DNA of 64,000 bases from contig JACTAT010000027.1 of assembly GCA_014526335.1 (NCBI GenBank), positions 1,369,685 through 1,433,684 on the forward strand. Direction: 5' to 3'. Origin of the DNA: Chrysaora quinquecirrha. Taxonomy: Eukaryota > Cnidaria > Scyphozoa > Semaeostomeae > Pelagiidae. Below the pieces are notes generated by a model. The model ran no database searches, was not told the DNA's origin, and saw only the letters and a program-made list of their open reading frames with translations. Positions within the stretch are counted from its first letter, which is position 1. Every line of letters begins with the position of its first letter. The translations under genes were made by a program, and so were the position numbers. Of the stretch, positions 43,441 through 53,415 are shown one piece after another.

Positions 43441-44343
43441 CGTTAATTTCTATTCTGATACTTTAGCCCTGAAAAGGAAGAAGGACTCAGATCACATCAT
43501 TTACAATTTTACACGTTAAATTTCACAACATGCTTTTTGTGTACAGGTGAACACATGGAACGGCTCCTTATTGCGAACGGGATCGTATCTTTTCAAGTAC
43601 TCTTTCTCTCGTGCAAACGGTGTCTTAAGCGCTTAAGTTGCGATTACGCACTACTGTGGTGGTATTTTTGCGTATCGTAGTGGTATTCGTTTGCGTACTG
43701 TGGTGGATACTCACCAAAACGCATCATATCACATGAAAATGTTTGTATATGTATGTATATAACGTAATAACATAAGGCTTAGTAAGCTGTATGATTTCAT
43801 GTGTGTGTTCATATGATCAAAGTCTATGATATGATATAAACTTTGCGTGTGCATGCGTGCGTGGGAGTACGTGTTAATCGTTTAATTCTTAATCAATAAA
43901 AACAATATAGGATAATTAAAACACAAGCTTTGCAGGGAGTTATTATTTATGCTTATCCTTTACATCCCGACTGATTATAATTAAAAAGATCAATTGTTTT
44001 TCTCCACTCCAGATGAGAAGCGGAATTATATTTCTTGTCATAGCAGGTCCTCTTCTCAACAGACTAACTTCTTCACGAAGGACTAATATTGACAAACCGT
44101 AGTCACAGCAACCTGGACATATACAATGGCGGCAAAAGTACGCTTTGTAATTTGTGGCCTGAGTGCTCATGTCTGATCTTCTAAAGCAGTAATCTAACTA
44201 ATTTTCATGGATCAAATTCCAGGATTCGTTGTGATATTTTTGCGGCCTTTTCGGAGTGGATTTTTTCTTGCAAGTGGATAAGGACCCGCTCGGTTAGAAC
44301 AATTTGATGAGGACTATAAATTGACTCAAGAATATTTTTAATC
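43441..44343. other. PPEF upstream region, unit 3
   Basis: It lies between the SINE and the PPEF first exon. It is similar to 58963-59826 with small indels. GTGTGCATGCGTGCGTG near 43850 is a short TG-rich stretch. It probably includes the PPEF promoter/5' UTR. Confidence 0.4.
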
Positions 44344-44407
44344 ATGGGTTGCTCGAATTCACACGCCTTGGACGTTGAAAAGCTCAAGAAAGTCAAGTTT
44401 GAAGTTG
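44344..44407 (+). pseudogene. PPEF first exon, orphan copy (unit 3)
   Basis: The ATG opens [20 protein letters not shown], an N-myristoylation/palmitoylation signal, with the donor G|GTAAGG at 44408. It differs from the copy at 59827 at three residues (VEK against DDR). No IQ or phosphatase exon follows before the next tandem unit starts at 45985, so it cannot make PPEF unless it splices across unit 4 to 63243. Confidence 0.75.
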
Positions 44408-45983
44408 GTAAGGCATCGATTTTTAAATGTTTAATTTTTGATATTTGATTTTTTCGATTTCACGAGGTTTCTCTATCTAGGCTAAAAGCAAGGGCAAAGT
44501 TTTGTTATTATTATTGATCATGTTTTTATTGTATTTTTTACTTTATTTTCATTTTATTCGATTTGATTATCATTATTTTTATTATCATTAATTTATTATC
44601 TCTAATATTTTTATTTTTATCACTTATATAATAAACAAAATAACTATTCGAGGTTTATCTCGAAAAACAAACATTTTTTCTTCATATCCTTGGGGTATAA
44701 TTTTTAATCTTAAACCTTTAATTCATTGACCTTACAGCGCCACAAAAACCTAATTTATTATTCTCAAATTAATCCTATTCCTGAAGCTTAAACATGTATT
44801 CAAAGCTGAGATTTTTAGATCTTTTCTTCGTTTGTCAACTTTCAATTACACAGTATTTCGTAATCCTTTAAGATAAGAAGGAACTCAAGTATGCGATTCA
44901 AATCCAAGATAAACCAATTGTTTGACAAACTGTATCTGTTTTATTGACAAGGTGGTCTTTCTACCAGCTTGGTAGACACAAATGCAAACGTTGTGCCCCC
45001 TATAATCCATTTTTAGTCACACTTAAAGTTAAAACTTGATTTTTTAGCAAAATATCTCTACAAAATTTTACAATTTTGCACTCCTAATGGCTTGGCACCT
45101 GGGGGCACTTGCCCTCCCTACCCTCCCTTTGCTACACCACTGGCCCCAAGAGCACCAGAAGCAACACAGGGCAAGCAAAAGTTTAGGGGCAAAACTATAG
45201 GAAAATAAAATCATTTCAGTAAATTTTTGAAAAATAGTTCACCAATGTGTGGCAAGTCCAAGAACGTTAGGTTCTTGGTTCAGGTAACAATGTGCATGCA
45301 GCAAGCAAACAGCAAGTTGTGATTGTCATTTCATCAGTTATTTGGGGCAGCCCTTTGCTAATGGTACAACATGCCCCTCTCTGCTACTTGAGGAGACAGG
45401 TGCTCCCCAATAATCACTAGCATAGGTTTTGTATGCTGACGTTAACCTGACTTTAGAATGTTGTGGGCTACAATCAATAATAAATAATCAATAAGTTTTT
45501 GTTGATCAACCTTTTTGATGAAAACATTTGAACTACTGAAAATCTATATTTGCTTATCAAAATACAGTTCAGTAGAGGCTCATGTTGCTCCAATTCTTGG
45601 CCCAGCACTTACTACTTCCATGAAAAATATTATTGATTAACTATTAAAGTTAGTAATTAAAAATTAGAATCTTTTAAACAGCTCTGAAAAAGGGTCTGAA
45701 ACCTTTACCTATAGGGTTCTTTGCTGGATGCTTTTCCATCAAAATCATAACACTTAACCTCATTTTTCTAAACGCTTTCGGGTTTTTGGCCACACCCTTT
45801 TGCCCTTCCACTACCCTGTGAGGCTATTTTTCAATTTGATTGAAATTTAGTTGAAAATCTACATTTTATTAAAATAAGCCAGGCTCATGTCGACCTACGA
45901 TACGACAGAACTTACGCCAACTAGTTGTAACAGCCAACTTATGTCGACATGTCAACAATTAGTCATAACTTATAGGATACAGT
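44408..45983. other. PPEF intron 1 fragment and duplication junction
   Basis: AT-rich. A poly-(ATT/TTA) stretch lies at 44500-44640, and a CCTAATGGCTTGGCACCTGG repeat near 45085. The last 107 bp (45877-45983) match 61999-62105, which lies to the right of unit 4. Confidence 0.6.
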
Positions 45984-46199
45984 TGATTGTGTTCACATTT
46001 AGGCCATATTTGTGTCAACGTAGCCTTATCCAAAGCCTACGAACTTCTTGTGAATTAACTGAACACTGCTGCCATGCTGCCATAAAACAGATACTGCCAT
46101 TGTCAACAAATGCGTGTATTCAGAAAAGGCGGGTTCCCATACAACATTCTTGAATGAATAATCTTCTAGCTGTTCCAAACGTGATGAAAAACTGTTGGG

Positions 46200-46830
46200 G
46201 AGGAGTTGTGCATTGTGCGTGTAGTCGAAATCAAAGGGCGTAGATGGTCATACTAGCTAATAAAGGGCGTTTTCTGACATTCTGAAGGAGCGAGGTCCTA
46301 AAATATTCTCCTGGGCCAATGGGCTTTTTCAAAGATATTTGTAGAAACTCAGGCAACAAGATGCAAGTTACTCACAAAACGGAGAATACTTCATTAAATG
46401 CCTACTAGAGCAGATAAACTAGCACTTGAATCCTTTCTTTCACTTTAACTCCCATTTAACCTGAATTTGAGGCAAAATTTGCTGCAATAACTCTCCATAC
46501 ACGACCGCAATTTCGATCTTTGCACGTGGGGAGGATTCCCTTGCTCGGGATGTCTACCATTTTCCAGAAAGAATATCGCACTGACCCTGACCTTTTTGAA
46601 TAGATCTATTCCCGAAAAAGCCAATTTTGCTTGCTTCGCTATCATGTCCACCGCACATTTGCCGGCTAGTGCCTCCCCTGTTTTCAAAACACTGTACACT
46701 ATACTGTAGACACTATACACTATACACTATGCACTATACCCGTTCACAATTAAATAGACTTCAAATAGACAATAAAATCTTCAGCATGATCTCCAATTAC
46801 CTTGAATCTCAAATTGAATTCTTTTTCCAG
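46200..46830. other. Gene C upstream intron sequence mostly unique to unit 4
   Basis: 46208-46803 is missing from unit 3, where GGGGAGGAGTTG joins directly to CTCAAATTGAATTC. It contains a short (CACTATA)n run at 46685-46740. No exon was recognised. Confidence 0.55.
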
Positions 46831-49800
46831 GTATATAGTCAATATCCATCTACACGATTAGCTGTTGTTCCTTTTAACCTTGATGAAGACTTGCAAGATC
46901 ATAGCACATTTCATAGCAGAGAGATCGATTTTGTATCTGCACCTCAAACAATCGACTCAAACCATCTTGATGGTGATATAGTGCCTAAAACTGGGGGTGA
47001 CACTTCTAAATCTATGCTGCTCAGCAAATTAAGGTAATATAAAGTTCTTGCTTGTTTTTACTTGCATTTTAATAGAATTTGATAAGTCTTTTAGCTTCAA
47101 TTAGAGCGAAACGCGAGCGAATGAGCTTAGCTTCAATAAGAGCGAGTGGACCGGTTGTTGAATTTGTTTATACTGTAAAGCCATACATATTTTGTGATAG
47201 GAGCTTAAGCACCGGATCTTTACTAGAGAAATTTCGGAGAAATTTCTAGGAGAATTCGCGCGAAGGGAAAGATTCGGGCTAGGAGGGCTTCAGCCCCCTA
47301 AGTAAGAAAAATTAGTAAGACCTGCCTGAAGTTATTCAAAATTTCCACAAATTGTACATTCACCAACGCCCCCCTAGAATTCGACCACGACGCAACAGCA
47401 GCTTCAAGTGCACTTGTCAAGTGAAAAACTCGTATTTCCTCCGATTTCTCCGTCCTTCGAGGAGAATGTGTAAAAAATTCACTAGAATCACGAGAAGCTC
47501 TGTCATTTCGTTGATCAAAAAGACGACTAGATTCTCTATCAAGCTATATATTCGAGCGGCAAACACAAGGGCCTAAGCTCGTACGAACATTTAAGCATTT
47601 GTAACTCTCCGTTGCCTTTCTGAAAAGTTGTTTCTGCATGAATATGAAGCACAGCCCAAATGTCAGTCCCCTGACGAAACTATTTACATTGATCTGATTC
47701 TGTAATATTTGTTTTTCAGGGGTCAAATGGATGAACTTGGTAGTTTAACGAACTCCTTGAGGAGCAAATTTTTAACAGAAAAAAAAGATGTGCCAACAAC
47801 ACGCAATGAAAATACCTCAACGTTGCCATCACATTATCATAGAGACCAAGTCATGGACCCTTATACTAGAGAATGTACTCAAGAACAGCTTACAGGAAAT
47901 CAAGCTGAAACCAGGCTGGAACACCGTAGTTTTGCTGAATATGACGAGGACACCTTACCTGGAAATCCTCCTGTTTTGTCACCAGAAAGTATTGGAAGAA
48001 CAGCTGATTTAGACCTAGGGTTCGGTAAGCAATTATTAAAGCCCAAAGACAGTTCTCATAACTTAGATTCGGAGTTTCTGCGTGAAGGGCGTCATCGAAA
48101 GCAAATATTACAGCCTGAGGACAGTTCTCATAACTTAGATTCGGAGTTTTTGCATGAAGGCCATCCTCTTACCGATAGCCCTGAGAACAGTATAATTTCC
48201 TCCCAAGCTGAACGAGAATTCGATAGCTTTGACGATGTGTTAGGCGAGTGGAATAAATACAAGGAAAACGCTAGGATAGCGGACTTTAAACGCGACAAGA
48301 ACGTAGAAATTAGCGATGACGATTCCGATATCTCTCTGAGAGCTCTGAAAAATGATTTAGGCATTGAAATAAACTTTGGTAACGTAGAGCGTGACAAAAT
48401 TGAAGCAGATTTTGAATTTGAAACTTTTGGTGATAGTGGAGATAGTGATAGGCCTGCGATACCGGTTGAAGACTCTGAGCGTACAGAACAGACTGGAGAT
48501 ATGGGAATGTACAGGGAAGAGTTTGATGATATCGAGAAGCATGCAAAACGCAGAACAGACTATGAATCGGACTACAATAATATTCTGCGTGGCTTGTCCC
48601 CGGAACCTAGTAGCTCTGAAGTACCTAATATTAGTCCGGGGATTACTGATGAAGAACCTGATGGACTTGTTTATCCTGCTACTGCTGCATCGACGCTTGA
48701 AGATGAGATTAGAGAAGTAACTCCAGATAAATGTAATGAAAGTATTCAGTGTGAAGAAGATCATGGCCAAGTAGAAAGCAATATAGGCCCAAGCAAAGAT
48801 ACAAATAATGTGTAAGTGTTTTATGATTCTTATTAGCCAAGAAACTAAGATGGGCTGTTGTTTCGGTTGTCACTAATTACAGTTGGTTAAACTAAAAACA
48901 CCGGGGGGTACTCTCTAATGTAGGTTGACTGGTATAATGTACCTCTCGTGATGGGTGGGTTGTTCTTCGAAAATTCCCACTTGGGGCTAATTTATGCCAG
49001 CAATACCTAAATAGTGCGTATAGAATTAAATCTCCTTCACATTCGGCACACGAATGCATATAACTACATTCTAAAACAGGGTGGTTGAATGTTTAAAACA
49101 ATACCTGAAGGTGGGTTGGTTTGTGAAACTTGAGGGTACATCTCTATACATTTCAGGATAAAGTCCACCCCTCCCCCCCCCGGTAAATACTAGGCCTACA
49201 GAGTGGAAACTCACCAAACTAATGTTTTCGTCAGTCCCTTAGCAGTATATTTGAATTCCTATTTGCCAATCAGAATGTTGTGTTTTATTATTCTGCATAA
49301 AATGAATGGCCTATATATCTTTGTTTTTATGAACTGAATGGCTTATGCTTTCACAAGGCCTAAATAGAAACCCCTTGCCTAAGATGATTATAATATCTTG
49401 CAGGTATCCCTAAACCCTAAGCACCCCCCGCGCAATAGTATGCAGCACATAAAGAGTGTTGTATTAAAAATTGCGATAAACAGCGGAAGGATTTTCGGGC
49501 ATACTTAAAAGCTTTTTTCCTCTGACACTCCTCAGAGTATCGAATTAATTCTATTGAACTTCCCGCTGTATCCGGTTAGCTGATTGGTGTTTGAAACACA
49601 ATGCCAATTCAGCTTCTCTTTCAGATTGGTGCATTTTGAGCCGCATCTGGGTATAAATTCAGCCTTAGTCTATTGTTTCGGTTTGTTTCTGACGTTCATA
49701 CTCTGAGGAGTGTCAGACGAAAAAAGCTTTTTAGTATGCCGGAAATGTTTCTGCTGGTTATCGCAATCTTGAAGTTTTGTACTGCTCAAAAACTGGCGTT

Positions 49801-50415
49801 GTATTCTTGGGTTTCAATACCCAAAGCGTTTAAATAACAAGAGCTCCGGTTAGAACTGCTATCTGAGTCCAGAGTGTCGTTCTAGGAACCGAGGCTAATA
49901 CCAAAATGAGATCGGTGAAACTGTAGTTTGAGCGTCCAATAGCGATACCTATAACTCTGGTAATAAGTTTTAAGTTGTGGTGGCATTTTCAGAATCGCTA
50001 AACGCTTAAGATAAATGCGAAGATAAATGTCTACTGAATCATATCTATTGTACTTCTCAGCGATATGCATGAAAGCAAAAAAGAAATTCCTCAAGCCGAG
50101 ACCACAGAACTGGATAAAATCCCGAACTTTTTCATGCCGGCTGAGAAATTGGTTGAATCGATGAGGAAGCTACGGTTGGCAACCTCGATACCTCGATTTA
50201 CGGAGCAGCATCATGACAATACCAAAACCGCAACGCAGGAACATCAAAGAAATTCGACAAGTAATGTAAGTAACGAACTTGAAAAACAGTTCAATCGCAG
50301 GAAAAACTTTTATACTTCGAAAGAAACGAGACCTAACGTAGACAAACCACCACCTCTTCAGACATCTGAAATTTCTCGCATCGCCAGTATATTTTCAAGT
50401 AAGTTTAGCAAATAG
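46831..50415 (+). CDS. Gene C, unrecognised acidic protein, 3' exons (unit 4)
   Basis: Exons 46831-47033, 47720-48811 and 50061-50415 (TAG) join in phases 0/2/2, with acceptors TTTTTCCAG, TTTTTCAG and TACTTCTCAG and donors GTAATA and GTAAGT. The visible part is about 549 residues. The first exon begins VYSQYPSTRLAVVPFNLDED. The second is strongly acidic and Ser-rich, probably disordered. The third ends with a basic patch (FMPAEKLVESMRKLRLATSI) and a Pro/Ser tail to IASIFSSKFSK. GTAAGT at 50399 could be used as a donor instead of reading to the TAG. Exon 2 carries a 23-residue internal duplication (KDSSHNLDSEFL repeated as EDSSHNLDSEFL) absent from unit 3. I do not recognise the family. Upstream exons were not found, so the gene probably starts to the left of the duplicated block. 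Confidence 0.65.
48899..49190. mobile_element. CCGGGGGG-ended TIR element, unit 4
   Basis: Equivalent of 34283-34563; ends ACACCGGGGGGTACTC and CCTCCCCCCCCCGG. Confidence 0.6.
49469..49770. mobile_element. TIR element present only in unit 4
   Basis: The arms are about 75 bp long. The left arm, AATTGCGATAAACAGCGGAA through AAAAGCTTTTTTCCTCTGAC, faces its inverse, which ends TTATCGCAAT. The inner part CTGACACTCCTCAGAGTAT is palindromic with ATACTCTGAGGAGTGTCAG. Fragments of the family occur at 2800-2850 and 62715-62770. Unit 3 lacks it at about 34845. Confidence 0.82.
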
Positions 50416-50448
50416 AGGTTAATTCTTTTTTCGAAATGTGTGTTTGTC

Positions 50449-50653
50449 GAAGCCATTCTTCTGAAAACGGAGCTCCAAAACCTTCTGCCATCAAAAGCAG
50501 AAGATTTCCGATACATTTTAAGAGATTTTTGGTTTGAAGTTCGAACGAGATTGAAATTTACCAGTTGCCAGGAGACATTCCACGAATGTGTCTGGGGACG
50601 AGGCAAGCAAGAATTTTGGCGCGAAAGTTGACTGACGTTTGGAACAAACTTTG
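50449..50653. other. 205-bp block identical between units 3 and 4 (second copy)
   Basis: Identical to 35486-35690. It follows the gene C stop by about 35 bp. Confidence 0.5.
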
Positions 50654-50910
50654 CAAGAGTCTCGGATTTTCAGAATTTCTGCTTTTTGACAATCTTGGAT
50701 TCTGTTTTTGGAGGCTTTCTATTTCCGAAATTCGGAAGTTTTTGGAGGTTCAGAAGAACGCGCTCTTAATTTGAAGGATTTTTTCGTAAATTTTGAAAAC
50801 AAGGTTCTGAGTTGAAGAGGTTTCTTGTTTAAGAAATCTCAAAAAGCGCCCTTAATATGAGGGTTTTTGCCAGTAAAAGCCCAAATAATGACCTAGATTT
50901 AGTGGTTAAA

Positions 50911-51361
50911 GCTTGGTCGCTCACCACCACAACCCAAAAATTCTGAACCACCATTAATTTTGGCCATGCCCCTCAGAGCTGTTGAGCCTTATGTCTAACA
51001 TAACAAGTTAGCATGATGGCCTGTGTTCTGTCATCATAGGAGTAAGTTGGGCGATTGTACACAGGCCCAACTGCAAATAGTCCAAATTTAAGCCCAAAGG
51101 TTGAGGTTTGGTAAAGAAAAACCTAATTTCCCGCGGGCCTGTGTACAAGGCATGCCAGAAAGCTATGGCAAGTAACTATCCAGCACAAAAGAATGGGAGG
51201 GTGGGTGGTAAATATTGCAATTATGAATGAGAAAGTTCAGCTCTTTATACACATGACAGCCTCGAAACGGCTCATAGACCCTGGCAAGAGGCCCATACAG
51301 GGAGACCAGAACACTCACTCCCGCTTTAACACAAATTAGAAATACTTTCTAATTTTCATTT
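50911..51361. mobile_element. 451-bp insertion unique to unit 4
   Basis: It interrupts GTGGTTAAA/CACCCAGC, which is continuous in unit 3 (near 35925). TTAAA is repeated at both edges, fitting a 4-5-bp target duplication. No clear TIRs and no coding capacity. Confidence 0.6.
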
Positions 51362-52041
51362 AAACACCCAGCTTTGGTTTCAATGAGAGGCTCCATTCGT
51401 TTTACATTTTTTCTTACGGAACGTTTTCTTTCCTTCAAATGCCAAAAAGTTTCTTGCCTTAAAATATGGTCTGTTGATTTGACCTAAATGATTTGACTAC
51501 TTATTGCAAAGGTTTAGTCCTTTGTTGTTCCCTAGAACGGAATTATGAATAAGAAATAGATAATGTGAATAGAGAAATATATATTTAAATGTACAAAGAA
51601 TTTTACTGTATAGAAGAAAGTGAATTCAAATTCAAAACATTTCCTAAACAAATATGTAGCTAATCTTTGCCCTATTTTATTCTGAAGAGCGTTTTTTTAC
51701 AAGACATGGCTATTTTTTGCGAAACCGAGCCTGGATCGAGGTTTTCCGATTTTGCAATATTTAAAAAGGAAACTGTGGTTCTGGCCGCTTGTAATATATC
51801 CTTAATCTCTTAGCTGCCTAACTGGACTGTAAAAGCCATGCTTGCTTGAAGGTTTTTGACAGTTTTGTGCCACCTAGTCATCTACCGGTAAAGTTACCAT
51901 TATCAAAACATATTTAGCAGTTAACTGCCAGAATGTCCCATAAAATCTGCTTCCATTTAGTTCTATCTTCAGTTAGTGTCACTAACTTTCGAAATGTAGC
52001 ATCAGGTGTTGATCTGTTCAAGTCAGGATTATTGTTCATCG

Positions 52042-52480
52042 AGCAAAAGCCAGACTTATCTCGACATAACGGAAAGATAGCACTAACGCTAACTAGTTAT
52101 AACTGCTAACTTATGTCTCCATGTCAATCAGAACTTACAGGATACAGTTGATCGCGGTCGCAAGAGCGCTCGTGTCGACTGCGACTGACGGGAATCAGTT
52201 TTCAACTAATCACAGAAGTATAGAACATGTGTCCAACTCTCTGGAACTTTGCGCCGACTAGTTTCCATCAAAAGAGGGAAAACATGCCTACTAGGTGCCA
52301 GACTGCTTATGTCGACAGGTCAGTTGCGGTAAATTAGTTCAAAACTATCGCCAATAGACTCTTACTCAACATGTCTACCATTTTCCAGAAAAATGTTGCC
52401 CCGACCCAGACCTCCTAAAAAAGTCTATTTGCAGTCGGCAAGTATGACTAAGCACAATATCGACATAAACCTGGCTTAAG
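52042..52480. mobile_element. CTTAAGCCAG-ended TIR element, unit 4
   Basis: Equivalent of 36974-37407, with a degraded left end (GCAAAAGCCAGACTTATCTC) and an intact right end. Confidence 0.7.
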
Positions 52481-52566
52481 GTGTTGATCTAACTGCCGTT
52501 AAAAAAGCAAGACTTTTTAAGATAAATATTTAATTTCTATGTAATTTATTTTTCTTCTCAAAAAGA

Positions 52567-53415
52567 TCAACTAAACAAAACTATTCTATCGTTCAAAGTA
52601 TCTGCAACAACAACAAAACCAAACGGATGAACAGCGACTCCCATTGGTCTGTCCAAACAGCCTTGTCTCGACCCAAGCCTCCCAAATGTTGCGCATATTT
52701 CTTTGTGTATGTTCAAGACTTGTATTCTATGATTTCCTGAATCGGCAATTAATATATTCCTGTCCGAATCCAATGCGATGCATTTCGGTTGCATAAATTC
52801 ACCCGGACATACTCCTTGGCCGCCTAGCAAACTTGGTTTCATACAGACTTCATTTGACGTGTCAATCATTCTCACACTGCTGTCTCCAATATTACTGACA
52901 ACAATATGCGTCCGACCTACAACTGCTATTCTTTCCGGTCGGTAAAATGAATCGTCCAGCCTTATGAACTTTATAAACGAGCCATTCTTGCAGAAGCATT
53001 GGATCTCTCTGTTCGAACCGTCACAGACGTATATCTCCTCGTCGCTATTCACTGCGACTCCGACCAGCTCCGGTATCTTTTCGTGTCTTTCAATATTCGG
53101 TAAGAACTGGAAATCAAGCCGTCCGTCTTCATGGAGACATTTTATAAGCGTTTTACTAATCAGTATGATGCGTCCGGCTGGGCTGATAGTCATATCGACC
53201 GGAACGAACACGCCTAATTCAATCGGATCTTTAATTAAGCAACCGACAACATCGGTGAATAGAATTCTGCTGTTTCCTTTGTCTAGTATGACGAGATTGC
53301 CTGAAGAATCAATGTTTACGGCTGTAGGAGAGTTCAGCTGAAGTGGCGAGAGTCGTGACCCTGTTTCGCCGAATGAGAAAGACTCCTGGTCATCTATGAA
53401 CTGGTACCTCGGAAT
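52567..53415 (-). CDS. Gene D exon 3: six NHL repeats
   Basis: 282 residues. Six repeats can be read, each with a P-x-G/A-V/I..D..G-x-I-x-V-x-D/S...N-x-R-I pattern: LNSPTAVNIDSSGNLVILDK, FVPVDMTISPAGRIILISKT, IPELVGVAVNSDEEIYVCDG, FYRPERIAVVGRTHIVVSNI, FMQPKCIALDSDRNILIADS and LDRPMGVAVHPFGFVVVADT. Six blades are the full propeller of TRIM2/3/71-type proteins. The upstream tract CTCTAATGTTTTTCTTTC supplies a good branch point and pyrimidine run. Confidence 0.9.
   Translation of the reverse strand: MPRYQFIDDQESFSFGETGSRLSPLQLNSPTAVNIDSSGNLVILDKGNSRILFTDVVGCLIKDPIELGVFVPVDMTISPAGRIILISKTLIKCLHEDGRLDFQFLPNIERHEKIPELVGVAVNSDEEIYVCDGSNREIQCFCKNGSFIKFIRLDDSFYRPERIAVVGRTHIVVSNIGDSSVRMIDTSNEVCMKPSLLGGQGVCPGEFMQPKCIALDSDRNILIADSGNHRIQVLNIHKEICATFGRLGSRQGCLDRPMGVAVHPFGFVVVADTLNDRIVLFS

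Larger units (their letters stand above)
32028..45983 (+). repeat. Tandem unit 3 (shorter copy: gene C, gene D, PPEF exon 1)
   Basis: Direct repeat of 45985-62112, starting at the shared ATTGTGTTCACATTTAGGCC. It lacks several stretches present in unit 4, approximately 46208-46803, 49465-49790, 50911-51361, 56264-56414, 60416-60672 and 61640-61998. It carries one insertion of its own (36047-36460). Confidence 0.9.
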
